Program-made: the position numbers and the translations under genes | The notes under the pieces: model-generated | The model's input: the letters and a program-made list of their open reading frames with translations, nothing else | What the model was told of the DNA's origin: nothing | Databases searched by the model: none | Assembly (NCBI GenBank): GCA_022803075.1 | Contig: JAFFTF010000006.1 | Location: forward strand, 124,251-188,250 | Direction of reading: 5' to 3' | DNA from: Micrococcales bacterium 31B | GTDB lineage: Bacteria > Actinomycetota > Actinomycetes > Actinomycetales > Dermabacteraceae | Length of the DNA: 64,000 nucleotides | In this document: positions 7,518-17,443 of the stretch, piece by piece | How positions within the stretch are numbered: position 1 is the first letter of the stretch | Layout: every line of letters begins with the position of its first letter

Positions 7518-7963
7518 GGTGGGCTCCGGTCGGGCAGCATCGTGTGGGTGATCAGACCGACGATGCTGACGTAGATCACCGCGGTGCGCCACGCCTCGGG
7601 GTTGCCGAGTTCATTGGGGATGAAGCTCACGATCCACCAGGCGGCGTACGCGGCCGCCCACGCGGACGTCAACGCGATCGCGGCCAGGCGGGGGGCCCGG
7701 GCGCGGAGGGACAGGGCGTCCGGGCCGGTGGGGAGCCAGGGCACGGCCAGGCACCAGGCCGCGGCGACCAGCCACGCCCAGCCCCACACGTGCAGGGGTA
7801 TCACACCTGAGAGGTAGACCAGCGCGCCGGGGGTATCGACCGGGAGGACGCTGGTGGGCAGCACGTAGCGCAGGCCCTGCGCGGCGCACAGGAGCGCGCA
7901 GATGATGTCGGCGGCGTGGGCACGGGGGACGCGCCGGCGGGCGGCATGGCGGGGCATGCTCAC
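7514..7963 (-). CDS. Multi-span membrane protein of the lysis/tail junction
   Basis: The product is about 149 residues with four predicted spans, including LVYLSGVIPLHVWGWAWLVAAAWCLAV, LTSAWAAAYAAWWIVSFI and AVIYVSIVGLITHTML. The first 20 residues are Arg-rich. The start may be GTG 7963 (GTGA overlap with the upstream stop) or ATG 7957. Small multi-span proteins at this place in actinophages are often holin-like or of unknown lysis function. Confidence 0.6.
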   Translation of the reverse strand: MSMPRHAARRRVPRAHAADIICALLCAAQGLRYVLPTSVLPVDTPGALVYLSGVIPLHVWGWAWLVAAAWCLAVPWLPTGPDALSLRARAPRLAAIALTSAWAAAYAAWWIVSFIPNELGNPEAWRTAVIYVSIVGLITHTMLPDRSPP

Positions 7964-8121
7964 TCGGGTTCAGCCTCGGCCGGTTCGTCGACGTCGGCGG
8001 CCGCGGCTTGGATGCTCCGCAGTTGAGCGCGGAGCATGATGTTCTCGGCCATGACGTCGGCGAGGTGCAGTTTGAACTCGTTGACCACGAGGTCGAAGTT
8101 GATGGAGGGTTGGTCGCTCAT
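7960..8121 (-). CDS. Small phage protein, 53 aa
   Basis: A short frame (MSDQPSINFDLVVNEFKLHL...) with ATGA overlap at its start with the tail protein and GTGA overlap at its end with the next gene, so it is tightly embedded in the late operon. It looks like one amphipathic helix with an acidic tail (DEPAEAEPE). Its size and place fit the small proteins between tail tip and lysis genes. Function unknown. Confidence 0.65.
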   Translation of the reverse strand: MSDQPSINFDLVVNEFKLHLADVMAENIMLRAQLRSIQAAAADVDEPAEAEPE

Positions 8122-11100
8122 GGTGTCGGGCTTTCTGCTGGGGGTTCGTCGGGGAGGGGTGGATCTTCGGGGGCCTCGGGTGCGGGCGGCAGGGTGGCGA
8201 TGAGGTCGTCGAGTGCGTCACGCACGTCGGGACGTGGGGGGATGTAGTCGGCCGAGGCGATCGCAAATTCGGCGTCGATGCGCTCGACCTCGAGGAACGG
8301 CATGTCGTTGCGGATGCCGGTGATCATGTAGGTCGCGAGCATGTTGGGGGAGCCGTGCACGATGAGGTCGCCGCCTGGGGTGCGTTCGTACCACAGAGGC
8401 GTTGCGGTGGCGTCCATCGCGGTGAGGTGCGCGAGCCTGGTAAATGGCCATGTCATGGCTTTCCAGTGGTCGAGCAGGGGGATGGTGGCGGTGCCGGTTT
8501 CATCAAGGATGATTGCGCCCATGTCGGAGATGAGGTGGTGCGGTTGTTCGTGCGCCGCGTAGGTGACGACGTAGCCTTCGCGGGCTTTCGTGGGCACGGG
8601 GTGCGGACGCATAAGCGACTTGCCCGCGCCGGAGATGGTGCCCGTCGCGGAGATGGAGCCTTTGACGACGAGGTTGCCGGACGTCGTAGTGGTCGGTGCG
8701 TTGAGTTGGATGAAGTTTTCTTGGGCTCGTACGTTCGCCGCGCCGTTGCGAAGGTCGCCGCGCGAGTACATGGTCGCGTTGGAGCCGTTGAGGTCGAGGA
8801 ATCCCATGGGGGGAGATCCGCCAATAGAGCCGAAGTATGCGCGACCCGGTGCGAGACGGAGTCGCGGATTTGGGCCATTGCCGTTGTGCCGTACTTCGAA
8901 GGCGTTACCGTTGATGGCTAGGCGAGTGCCTACGCCGTCACGTAGGGCAAAGGGGTGGCAGTTACCAAAGTATGCCAGGTCTTGCATGCCTTCAGCGCCG
9001 AGTCGGACGAGGCTTCCCCACGCAATGTGGCCTGTGACCATGGGTGATTCTAGTCGCAGTTCAAGACCGCCATCTTGAATGTTGAGTCCGCCGCTGCGGT
9101 AGCGAACTGTGCCCGGAAGGTGCTTGGTGTCGAAGCTAATACCGGCGAAGTTACTCCCGTCGCCGCGGACGTCGGTTGTGAGCCGGATGTCCGTTTGCTT
9201 GCCCTGTGCCCAGATGCCGCCTTGTCCGTCGCCGAAGAATCGCAGTTGGCGATCCATGCCCAGAGAAAACCACTTCTCACCGCGACGGTAATCTGGCAGC
9301 CCGTGGAGGCCATTCGCGTCGAGCTGGATGGCCTCGAGCTTTCCGGCGCCACGTACTTGGAGCAGGCCGGAGGTGTAGGACGTGCTGATGAGTTCGATTC
9401 TGGCGCCGACAATGTCGGTCGCCTCGAGCCGTTGGCCCTTGAATGTGCCGCCCTCGAATACCTTGCCTTTGAACATGTCCGCCCACACGGCCAGAGCCTT
9501 CACATGCCCGATGCTGGCCTTATTCGCGAAGAGGTAGTCGGAGAAGCTGATGCTGCTGGCGACGGAGACGACGTTCAGTTTGGTGATGTCGACTGCGTTG
9601 GCGGCGAGGTGCGGGGTTTGAATGCTTTGCGGACCGATGATGACCGCTGATGTCGCTGATTCGAGTTTGGCCTGGTCCAAGTACACCACTGGTGCTTGGC
9701 CCGATGCTGACGAGACGGAGACGACGGGCACTACGAAAACTGTGTCGGCGTTGGTTATTGTCACGTCGCCGACCAGTTCGTGCCATGTCGACGATGGTGG
9801 TGTGAGCGTGGCTTCAGGCACGGTAAACCAGGTGATGTAGCTGCCGTCTGCGCGGTAGCAATAGAGGCGCAGCGCGATCGACGTGGCAGTGCCAGAGGCC
9901 AGGCGATGGCTGCAGCGGTACGTGAGCTTGTCGCCTTTAGTGGCTCGTATTCTGCCTATCGTGGCCGGACCGCCGAGGAAGACTGTGGAGGCAGTCGCCG
10001 TCGATGACACGGTCACCTGGAGGCATGACTTTCCGGTGACACGATCGTCGTTAGTCTGCGCGAGGGTGGCGCTGCCGGCACTATGCGGCTCAACGCCTTC
10101 TTCGAAGTCAGCGTTGGGGATCAGATTCGTGCCCTGGCCGATCACGAGCTTGTCGCTCGTCATCGAGCGGCCTTTGACGTGGAAGCCCTCCACAACTTCG
10201 CCGTCGATGTGTCCGCCCTTGATGCTGCGGGCACCGATGTTGCCCGCGAGCAGTTCGCCGATCGCCGCCGCCTCCCAGCGGACGTCGACCCACTCGCTGC
10301 CATCCCAAATGCGGGTGAGGTTCCCGCGGGTGGAGTCTTGATAGGTGGAGCCGACAGTGAGTTTTCCGCCGCTGCGACTCGTCGTCGGCGCGGTCTCTCG
10401 GGGGCCCCACTGGTCGAGGACGCTCTCGCGGACTATCGCATCGAGTTCTTCGGCGATCTCAGTGGCCACCGTGGTCGCGATCTCACGGGCTGAGGTGTCG
10501 GCCTGGTCCAGGATTTCGTCGCGAGATCGCTGATAGTCGGGGTCATCGCCGATCGATGCAACGGTTACGCGCGTCAGGGTGGACCACGGCGAGGTGTTGC
10601 CGGTGCGGTCGACGGCGCGCGCCTGGTATTCCCACTCCTCGCCTGCGTTCGTGTCGGCGTGTATCGACGTGCCGCCCGCGGTGGTGATCGGCGGGACCGT
10701 CTTCCACGTGCCGGTGCCCGCGACGCGGCCCTGGACGTCCAGGCGCAGGAAGTCGAGCGGCATCCGCTCGCCGGTCGCGTCCCTACCAGACCAGGTGAGC
10801 GTCACTGTGCCCCACTGCGTGGCGGCACTAAGCGCCGCGGGAGTGGGCGGCGCGATCTCGTCCGGCTCCACCTGGACCCACGCCTCGGTCGACCACGCTC
10901 CGACGACGCCCGCGTCGGTGACGGCGCGGACGCGCAGGCCATATTTCTGCCCGGGCGGGATCCACGGCGACGACCAGGAGGTGCCCGCATGGATACGGCC
11001 CGCGCTCGTCCACACCACCGCCTGCCCGTCGACGCCGAGCGCCGACTCGAGTTCATAGGTGAATATGGCCAGCGTCTCACTGCGCGTGCCGGTCGTGACC

Positions 11101-12455
11101 GGCGACCACTGCGCGAGGACCTGGCCCATCGCCGTGCCATCGGGGGTGATCGAGGTGTGCGCCTGCATCAGCAGGCCTTGGGGCGCGCGCGGTACAGCTG
11201 TCGACGGCGGTGTGGGTTTGGCGGTCGAGCCAGTCGAGGCGACGACGCCGCCGCCGGAGATCGCTGCGACGGCGCGGGCGAGACGCTCCTGCTCGCCCTC
11301 GAGCATGCTGCCGAGTGTTGCCTGGCAGGTGCCAGCGTCGCCTAGGTGAAGCTTCGTGACTCGATACGGTTCGCTGATGACGAGGTCGGTGCCGTCGCGG
11401 CGCACCAGGCGCTCGACGCTTACCCACTGGCCGAGAGCGACCCCTGTGAATGGCTGCGGGGTGCCGCTGAGGTGGTGGGTCCACCGCCGCGACACCTGCA
11501 GTTGGGGCACGGCGAACTCGGCGAATATGTTGTCGGCCACGAGCTGTGCCGCGGCCGCGGTGGTCACGCCAGAGGCCTTCACCACACGGGTCATGACGCC
11601 GTCGACGGCGCTGGCGTGCTTGATCGACCAGTACCGATTGCGGGTGGTGCCTTCGGGCGGTTCGCCCTGGACGATGACGTGGTTGATTGTGTCGACGCGG
11701 GACTCGGTTTCGGTGGCCTCGTTCATGTCCCGTAGCCGCAGCTGCGTCAGACCCGTCAGACTCGACGGAGCCACGTGTGGGCTCGGGTTCGTGATTGAGA
11801 GTTTGCGGCCGTTCAGCGACCATTCGAGGACGCCTCGTTCGGCCAGGCCGTTGAGAGCATCGAGCAGGTTGCCCTCGCCGCCGAAGGTCCACGTGAGTCG
11901 GTGCGCCCAGGCTGCACCGCGGGAGTCGCGGGTCGTGGTGAAGGTGGGCGCGACCAGCAGGTCGCGGGCCCAACCACCGAAACCTCCGGAGGCCTGGGAA
12001 ATGTACTCGATGCGGCTAAACAGGGCGTTCAGGATCTGCCCGGGCGATTGGTTGGTGAATGCCCAGTCAGTCTCCTCGCCGACGATTTCACCGAGCGCAC
12101 CGCCCGTGTAGTCGGGGAAGCCCGGGGACGCGCCCTTCAGCGCCCAAGCGATCGACGAGAGGGTGTAAGCGCGCGTCAGCGTGCCGCCACCCTCTTGCTC
12201 GAGCGAGTCCGTGTCGAGCTGCGTGGCGGAAAACTGCGCGTCCGGCACCTCGAGCCACGTGGTGCCAGTCCAGCGCTGCAACGCGACCGTGTTGCGCTTA
12301 TCGGCAAGCAGCGTGTGCTCGGCCGCCGCGGCTTCAATGACGACGCTACCCGTGGAGCGTCCGCGCGTGAGGACGTCCACGTCGAAGGACACATCGCGGT
12401 AGACCGTGCCGACCGGGGTGCCCGTCGGACCCAAAAGGCCAAGCTGAAACTCCAC
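8118..12455 (-). CDS. Large tail-tip / minor tail protein with FN3 domains
   Basis: A 1445-residue virion protein starting at GTG 12455, 6 nt after AGGAGA. Residues 1-400 resemble the Gp37-like tail-tip base (WTGTTWLEVPDAQF, LNALFSRIEYIS). Two fibronectin type III-like domains follow at about 425-640 (WSPVTTGTRSET, WSTLTRVTV). A jelly-roll or carbohydrate-binding-like region and collagen-poor stalk run to about 1250. The C-terminal region from about 1280 (GAIILDETGTATIPL, FLEVERIDAEF) looks like a receptor-binding end, with a Pro/Glu-rich tail. It lies downstream of Dit and tape measure, as expected for the adhesin that reaches the host surface. Confidence 0.8.
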   Translation of the reverse strand: MEFQLGLLGPTGTPVGTVYRDVSFDVDVLTRGRSTGSVVIEAAAAEHTLLADKRNTVALQRWTGTTWLEVPDAQFSATQLDTDSLEQEGGGTLTRAYTLSSIAWALKGASPGFPDYTGGALGEIVGEETDWAFTNQSPGQILNALFSRIEYISQASGGFGGWARDLLVAPTFTTTRDSRGAAWAHRLTWTFGGEGNLLDALNGLAERGVLEWSLNGRKLSITNPSPHVAPSSLTGLTQLRLRDMNEATETESRVDTINHVIVQGEPPEGTTRNRYWSIKHASAVDGVMTRVVKASGVTTAAAAQLVADNIFAEFAVPQLQVSRRWTHHLSGTPQPFTGVALGQWVSVERLVRRDGTDLVISEPYRVTKLHLGDAGTCQATLGSMLEGEQERLARAVAAISGGGVVASTGSTAKPTPPSTAVPRAPQGLLMQAHTSITPDGTAMGQVLAQWSPVTTGTRSETLAIFTYELESALGVDGQAVVWTSAGRIHAGTSWSSPWIPPGQKYGLRVRAVTDAGVVGAWSTEAWVQVEPDEIAPPTPAALSAATQWGTVTLTWSGRDATGERMPLDFLRLDVQGRVAGTGTWKTVPPITTAGGTSIHADTNAGEEWEYQARAVDRTGNTSPWSTLTRVTVASIGDDPDYQRSRDEILDQADTSAREIATTVATEIAEELDAIVRESVLDQWGPRETAPTTSRSGGKLTVGSTYQDSTRGNLTRIWDGSEWVDVRWEAAAIGELLAGNIGARSIKGGHIDGEVVEGFHVKGRSMTSDKLVIGQGTNLIPNADFEEGVEPHSAGSATLAQTNDDRVTGKSCLQVTVSSTATASTVFLGGPATIGRIRATKGDKLTYRCSHRLASGTATSIALRLYCYRADGSYITWFTVPEATLTPPSSTWHELVGDVTITNADTVFVVPVVSVSSASGQAPVVYLDQAKLESATSAVIIGPQSIQTPHLAANAVDITKLNVVSVASSISFSDYLFANKASIGHVKALAVWADMFKGKVFEGGTFKGQRLEATDIVGARIELISTSYTSGLLQVRGAGKLEAIQLDANGLHGLPDYRRGEKWFSLGMDRQLRFFGDGQGGIWAQGKQTDIRLTTDVRGDGSNFAGISFDTKHLPGTVRYRSGGLNIQDGGLELRLESPMVTGHIAWGSLVRLGAEGMQDLAYFGNCHPFALRDGVGTRLAINGNAFEVRHNGNGPNPRLRLAPGRAYFGSIGGSPPMGFLDLNGSNATMYSRGDLRNGAANVRAQENFIQLNAPTTTTSGNLVVKGSISATGTISGAGKSLMRPHPVPTKAREGYVVTYAAHEQPHHLISDMGAIILDETGTATIPLLDHWKAMTWPFTRLAHLTAMDATATPLWYERTPGGDLIVHGSPNMLATYMITGIRNDMPFLEVERIDAEFAIASADYIPPRPDVRDALDDLIATLPPAPEAPEDPPLPDEPPAESPTP

Positions 12456-12463
12456 GACGTCTC

Positions 12464-13261
12464 CTAGAAGTAGTGGGGCGAATAGACCACCGAGACCGCG
12501 CCGCCCGTGGTCGACGACGCCGGTTTCGTGCGCGCGATCGCCAATCGCAACGTGCCCGCGCGGGGCTGCACGCCGAGGAACCCTGGGGTGCGCACCAGGC
12601 GATTGGTGAGATCGATAGCGGGGGAGCGTGTCACGGTGAGATTGCCGGTGTGGACAGTGACGACGTCGGTGGTCGACGTGAGGCCGAGACGGTCTACCTG
12701 GAGCCAGCCGCCCGCATGGGCGTCGCGGACGATCAGATAGTCCAAGGGCGCCGTGAATGCCACGCGGAGGTCCATCACTGGTGCCGACGAGTCGGTGGGG
12801 ATCTCCACGATGCGTTCAACTCCAGGCGTCACCGCGACCGACACGGTGCGCTCCGTGCCCGTGAAGAACACTCCCGGCACGACGAGCGTGAGCGGTATGG
12901 TCGCGCGGCGAGCGGCGAGGAAGTCGATCGCCTCCCCGGCGTTGACGAGCTCGGCGCGAGCGCTGACACGGCTTTGGCCGTTTTGACGCACCAGCGTGAT
13001 CGAATCCTGCCCGAGCAGCTGCAGCAGGGCGTTGCGTTCGGCGTCCAGGCCCTCGGGCGTGTCTGCATGCAGCGCCACACTAAACGAGAGCGGCGGCGGG
13101 TCGTAGCGCACGGGTGCAACGCGTGCGTGGCCGTGCCGCTGCGGGAGCACGAGGGCGTCGCGCCGCGTCGAGACGGGCGCGGACCAGGTCGTGCCGCGGC
13201 GAAGTAGAGTCCAGCGGGCATCGAGGTCGGTGCTGTCAATCCAGTAGGTGGCGTCGCTCAT
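12464..13261 (-). CDS. Distal tail (Dit-like) protein
   Basis: A 265-residue protein that starts at ATG 13261 in an ATGA overlap with the tape measure gene. Its N-terminus (MSDATYWIDSTDLDARWTLL) and a central beta-rich region (LVVPGVFFTGTERTV, TDVVTVHTGNLTVT) fit the siphovirus Dit family. It would form the hub linking tail tube to tail tip. Neighbours on both sides (tape measure, tail-tip protein) support this more than the sequence itself. Confidence 0.75.
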   Translation of the reverse strand: MSDATYWIDSTDLDARWTLLRRGTTWSAPVSTRRDALVLPQRHGHARVAPVRYDPPPLSFSVALHADTPEGLDAERNALLQLLGQDSITLVRQNGQSRVSARAELVNAGEAIDFLAARRATIPLTLVVPGVFFTGTERTVSVAVTPGVERIVEIPTDSSAPVMDLRVAFTAPLDYLIVRDAHAGGWLQVDRLGLTSTTDVVTVHTGNLTVTRSPAIDLTNRLVRTPGFLGVQPRAGTLRLAIARTKPASSTTGGAVSVVYSPHYF

Positions 13262-16200
13262 AGCAGCCCCGCTCGAGTTCGTGCTTCGGCGGCCTTGCGG
13301 TCGATCACACGACTGGTGGGCTCGCCCTTGGGGTAGTTGATGGTGTTGTTCTGGATGATGGTGACGCCCTGCTGCACGGCCGCGGCCCGGAACGGCAGAC
13401 CGCCGCCTGCCACCACGCCGCCCACGAGACCGCCACTGGCGAACCGCTGCGCAGCATCGGCGGGCAACTGCGCGCCCGCGTTGATGCGATCCAGTAGCGA
13501 TCGCATACCGGGTCGAGCGACGGCACTTGCCCGGATCACGTACTCGCCATCGGACAGCCACGACAGGATCGAGTCTGAGGTGCCGGTGCCAGGCCCGGAG
13601 ATGAAGCCACCGTTCGCGTTCGCCAGTTGAGTTCCGCCTTCGCGGACGCGGCGGATGATTTCTTGCCGGTACGTCGTGATCGTGACGGTCTTGTTGCCGA
13701 CACCGTTGAGGTAGCGGCGGACGTCCTCCATAGAGACGCGCACCCCGTCGACGCCGTTCACGTACGTGTTGACGCGCTTCTCAGCGGGCATGCTGTTCAG
13801 GTGCGACTTCGCGTTGGCGACGCCGCGCTCGAGTTCGGCGATCTCCGCGCGAATCGCTGGATCCGTCGACGTTTTATCCAGTTGGTCGAGGCGCCGCGTG
13901 GCGAGCTCTACGAACTCGTAGAGGGCCTGCGGGTTCGCCGACACGATTGGAGTTGGCTTCATGAGGTCGAGCGCGACGAGCTTCGCCTGCACCAATTCGG
14001 CCTTTTCCATGGCCAGCTTCGGGTCCATATCGGGTTTGATCGTGACGATGTACTTCGCGAGGTAGTCGAGATCCGTGAGGGCCTTCTCGTGGTTCAGCTC
14101 CGCCTTCGAGATGTCCAGGTCAAAGTGCGCCAGGACGTCGCCGTCGGTCCAGTCAGATTTCAGCCCCGTAAACATCTGCCGGATGCGGTCGAGGTTTTGC
14201 GCGGTAACGTCGGCGTCCTTTACCTGCACCTGGAGGGTCGCGGGGTCGAGGGTCGCGAGGGCGCCGTATTGCCGACCGAACTCTTCCGCCTCTTCGCGCG
14301 AGAGGCCCATCGCTTCGGCGAGGCGAAAGTACATGCCCTCGCTGGTGGCCATTTGTGCGTTGATCTCTTCGGCGGTCGCGCCTTGCTTGATCATGCCGGT
14401 GCGCACGTTCTCCATCGCTTTGGCATGGTCAGAAAGGAGATCGCGATTTTTCGAGCCGGCCTCGGTGTAGCGATCCCATCCGGGAATGATCTCGGCGAGG
14501 GCCTTTTCTCCGTCGCGAACCTGGTCGGCGAGTGATTGCTGCGCCTGATCCATGGATTGGAATGCGCCGATGGCGTCCTCATAGGCGTCGAGCGCGTCGC
14601 GGATCCGCTCTTCTTGCTCTTCGAGGGTGCCGTTCACGTCATCAGCGGTTTCCGCGAAGCTCGCCGCAGCCTCATCCCAATTGATGATGGATTCCTCGGC
14701 CTCCCCGTTGGCTTGGGCGGTGAGCTTCGCGCTTTCGATTGCCTCTGCGTTCTCGCGTCGTTGGCGCCCCAACGATTGGATCAGCCCAACGAGAGCCTTG
14801 TCTTGCTGCTCCGTTATCGTCCCGTTGGCTTTGCCCTGTCGCCACATTTCCTCCAGCGAGAGCGCGTATGCCTCGGTGGCTGCTGGGCCCGCCATGAGGG
14901 CGTCGGTGGCGTCTTTGATGCTGACACCCATGTCGTCGAGGGCTTTCCAATCGCCCGCGTTGATGTCCTCTTTGAGAGTTTGGATGAACGTGGACCGTGC
15001 GCCCTCCTGCAGTTTGCCGCTGAGGCCATCAACCGATTCTGCAACCTCATCCGTGCGGGCCTTCGCCTTCGCCGCGTCCTCAATGATTCTGCTGAAAATG
15101 AACGTCGCCGCGCCAATAGCGAGACCGATTGCGCCTGCCGCAAGGCTCGCCATTCTAAAACTGAGTCCCAGGGCGTTGGCTGCAGCACGCGCCTCGGCGA
15201 GGCCCGTCACGATTTTGAGGATGCCGCCGGCGGCTAGGAGACTGAGGCCCGCGACGCCTGCACCGGTGCCGATAGCGTTCTTCGCCGCAGGCGAAAGCTT
15301 ATTGAACTCATCGATGAGGAACGTCACCGCTTGGATCTGGTCGCGCAAGAACCCCTGGCCGCCGTCGCCCGTGGTGATCAGCGCCGTTTCAAGGGCGCCC
15401 TTCAGTTGCTCCCAGTCACCAGCGAGGTTATCCATCTGAATTCGAGCAGTCTCGGCCGCGTAGCCCGAATCGGAGACGGCCGTGGTCCACTGGTCGATGC
15501 CGACCGCGCCCTGCTCGTAGATGATGGACGCGGCGCGGATCGCGTCGGTGCCAAAAATGGTGGAGAGGGTTTGCTGACGTTGCTCGGCCGAGAGGCCCGA
15601 CAGGCTTTCACGCAGGTTGCCCGCGAAGGCGCTCATGCCGACGAACTTGCCGGAAGCGTCGTACGCCTTAATCCCGAGCTCATCCATGAGCGTCGCGGCC
15701 TTTTCCGACTTCGGATTGAGCGCGAGCAGCATCGTCTTAAAGCTCGTGCCAGCGTCGGAGCCGACCAAGCCCGCCGACGCGAAGGCGGCGAGCGTGCCCG
15801 TGGTCTCCTCGATCGTCAGACCCGTCTGGGCGGCGACCAGGCCGGATTGGTTGAGTGCCTGCGAAAGGTCCGAGACACCGCCCTGGGCTTTGCCTGCACC
15901 GGCCGCGAGGAGGTCGGCGATGTGCGGGACGTCCGCGCCGCGCAGCTTGAACTGCGTGAGGGCGCTGGCCGCGGTTTCGGCGGACTCTGCGACGCCGATA
16001 CCACCCGCGGCCGCGAGGTCCATCGCACCCTTCAGGCCGCCTCGCAGGATGTCGGCGGTGGAGACACCTGCCTTCGCGAGCTCTTCAATGCCGCCGGCGG
16101 CGTCGGAGGCACCAAACGCGCTCTTCGCGCCCATGTCGATGGCCGCGTCGCGCAACTGATTCATTTCGCCCGTCGACGCGTGCGTCGCGGCTTTGACCGA

Positions 16201-16500
16201 CGACATGGCCTTGTCGAAGTCCGCGCTGGTCTTGATGGCCGCCGCGGCTACGCCGAGCAGCGCCACGCCAACGACGGCGAAGCCGCGGGCGAACGTGTCG
16301 ACGTGTTGGGTGTTGTTGGCGATCGCGCGGCCCACGCGGCGCCAGGCTCCGACCTGCGCGGCGGAGGCCTGCGCTGACGTGCGGCCCGCGCGCTGCGTCT
16401 CCTGGGAGAGGTTACGCACGTCGATTCCTGCCTGGCGGAGCGCCTCCCGCATTTGGCGCACCTCGGCGCGCACGGTCAGTCGTGTCACTCGATCAGCCAT
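13258..16500 (-). CDS. Tail tape measure protein
   Basis: A 1080-residue protein with the usual head: about 60 residues of coiled coil, then a TP901-like core (KTSADFDKAMSSVKAATHASTGEMNQLRDAAIDMG). Hydrophobic segments lie near residues 75-90 and 410-470. Long Ala/Glu-rich helices follow, with a small C-terminal globular part. It is the largest cytoplasmic coiled-coil virion gene and lies directly after the chaperone pair. If tape-measure scaling holds, the tail would be around 150-165 nm. The start ATG 16500 follows AAGGAGCAGTC. Confidence 0.92.
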   Translation of the reverse strand: MADRVTRLTVRAEVRQMREALRQAGIDVRNLSQETQRAGRTSAQASAAQVGAWRRVGRAIANNTQHVDTFARGFAVVGVALLGVAAAAIKTSADFDKAMSSVKAATHASTGEMNQLRDAAIDMGAKSAFGASDAAGGIEELAKAGVSTADILRGGLKGAMDLAAAGGIGVAESAETAASALTQFKLRGADVPHIADLLAAGAGKAQGGVSDLSQALNQSGLVAAQTGLTIEETTGTLAAFASAGLVGSDAGTSFKTMLLALNPKSEKAATLMDELGIKAYDASGKFVGMSAFAGNLRESLSGLSAEQRQQTLSTIFGTDAIRAASIIYEQGAVGIDQWTTAVSDSGYAAETARIQMDNLAGDWEQLKGALETALITTGDGGQGFLRDQIQAVTFLIDEFNKLSPAAKNAIGTGAGVAGLSLLAAGGILKIVTGLAEARAAANALGLSFRMASLAAGAIGLAIGAATFIFSRIIEDAAKAKARTDEVAESVDGLSGKLQEGARSTFIQTLKEDINAGDWKALDDMGVSIKDATDALMAGPAATEAYALSLEEMWRQGKANGTITEQQDKALVGLIQSLGRQRRENAEAIESAKLTAQANGEAEESIINWDEAAASFAETADDVNGTLEEQEERIRDALDAYEDAIGAFQSMDQAQQSLADQVRDGEKALAEIIPGWDRYTEAGSKNRDLLSDHAKAMENVRTGMIKQGATAEEINAQMATSEGMYFRLAEAMGLSREEAEEFGRQYGALATLDPATLQVQVKDADVTAQNLDRIRQMFTGLKSDWTDGDVLAHFDLDISKAELNHEKALTDLDYLAKYIVTIKPDMDPKLAMEKAELVQAKLVALDLMKPTPIVSANPQALYEFVELATRRLDQLDKTSTDPAIRAEIAELERGVANAKSHLNSMPAEKRVNTYVNGVDGVRVSMEDVRRYLNGVGNKTVTITTYRQEIIRRVREGGTQLANANGGFISGPGTGTSDSILSWLSDGEYVIRASAVARPGMRSLLDRINAGAQLPADAAQRFASGGLVGGVVAGGGLPFRAAAVQQGVTIIQNNTINYPKGEPTSRVIDRKAAEARTRAGLL

Positions 16501-16509
16501 GACTGCTCC

Positions 16510-16929
16510 TTACGGGGTGAGATGTGGCGGCAGTGGGCGGCGAGGATGGCGGCGCACCACCGTCACGGCGAGCGTGCCCGGCTCCGGGCCCGGGTCGGCA
16601 TTTTCAGCGCGCCAGCGCTGTAGCGCCGCCGCAGATTGGCATTGGGTGGTCACGACCTCGATGTGGCCGTCTAGGAGGGGGCCCTGGCAGATCCGCGCGA
16701 GGCGTCCGCAGTCGGGGCACAGCAGGGCCTCGTAGTCAGTGAGGGCAAGCATGGCGATGCGGTCCTCGACCGTCCACGTCGCGTCGCCGCCGTGGAGGAG
16801 AAATGACGGGGGTAGACGGAGGTCACGCGCGGTGTGTAGCAGCCTTTGCACCTCGGGGGCGCAGTCGAGGAGAACCGCGAGGTTAGCGACTATTCCGGGC
16901 CGGTCTGCTGGGGCCGTTGCAGTAAAGGG
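16510..16929 (-). CDS. Tail assembly chaperone extension, made by -1 frameshift
   Basis: The frame from 16929 to 16510 has no good start of its own and is open from just upstream of the slippery heptamer at 16923-16929. Reading after the slip gives TATAPADRPGIVANLAV, then LLDCAPEVQRLLHTARDLRLP. It also contains a CPDCGRL motif, often seen in the T part of actinophage chaperones. The fused G-T product would span 16510-17384 and be about 290 residues. This matches the lambda G/GT arrangement, in which the two chaperones sit just before the tape measure gene. Confidence 0.85.
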   Translation of the reverse strand, partial: PFTATAPADRPGIVANLAVLLDCAPEVQRLLHTARDLRLPPSFLLHGGDATWTVEDRIAMLALTDYEALLCPDCGRLARICQGPLLDGHIEVVTTQCQSAAALQRWRAENADPGPEPGTLAVTVVRRHPRRPLPPHLTP

Positions 16930-17384
16930 TGGCGCTGCACCTCAGTGATGATTCGGGTCAGGGCCGCGTCGATGGGCGCGGTCGCGACCGGGCCGAGCGC
17001 CTGAATCTTCTCTGCCTGCTCGAGCGTCATCGGCGGATCCAGGGCGAGCGCGGCGAGCAGGTGCTTGCCCACGACCTCGAGGTCCTGGTCTTGGCCTCGT
17101 TCCTTCAGCGGCTCCAGGATCTCGCTGAGTTCCAGCGGTGTGATGGAGCGCAGCACGATCTTCAGGGGGTTGAGGTCTTTGCGCAGTTTCGCCAGTTCCG
17201 CGCGCAGCACGGTCGAGGGGTTCCGTTCGCTGGCGCGCCGCTCGCCCTTGTCGATGTCAGGGTCGTCGAGCGCGATGATGATGTCTTGCATGCGGTCGAA
17301 TTTGGCGAGGTCGCAGTTGAGATAGATGGTGCACTCGACGGTGGGGCGCGTTGCCTTGTCGAGGAGTTGATCCAGGGAGGTCAC
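16890..17384 (-). CDS. Tail assembly chaperone (G-type)
   Basis: A 164-residue protein beginning MTSLDQLLDKATRPTVECTIYLNCDL, with a long charged helical region (RAELAKLRKDLNPLKIVLRSI). Place (between major tail protein and tape measure) and length fit siphovirus tail chaperones that wrap the tape measure protein during tail assembly. A minority of ribosomes should shift at 16923-16929 and make a longer form. The protein ends QQTGPE when no shift happens. Confidence 0.85.
   Translation of the reverse strand: MTSLDQLLDKATRPTVECTIYLNCDLAKFDRMQDIIIALDDPDIDKGERRASERNPSTVLRAELAKLRKDLNPLKIVLRSITPLELSEILEPLKERGQDQDLEVVGKHLLAALALDPPMTLEQAEKIQALGPVATAPIDAALTRIITEVQRHPLLQRPQQTGPE
16923..16929 (-). promoter_or_regulatory. 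-1 ribosomal frameshift site CCCTTTA
   Basis: Read on the minus strand in the zero frame as C-CCT-TTA, this is a perfect X-XXY-YYZ slippery heptamer, 30 nt before the stop of the first chaperone gene. It lies inside the only stretch where both frames are open. Confidence 0.85.
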
Positions 17385-17443
17385 GGCAGATCCTTTCGGG
17401 CAGGGGAGGTGGCGGGCGCGGCGGGCGGGCCGCGCCCACCTAG

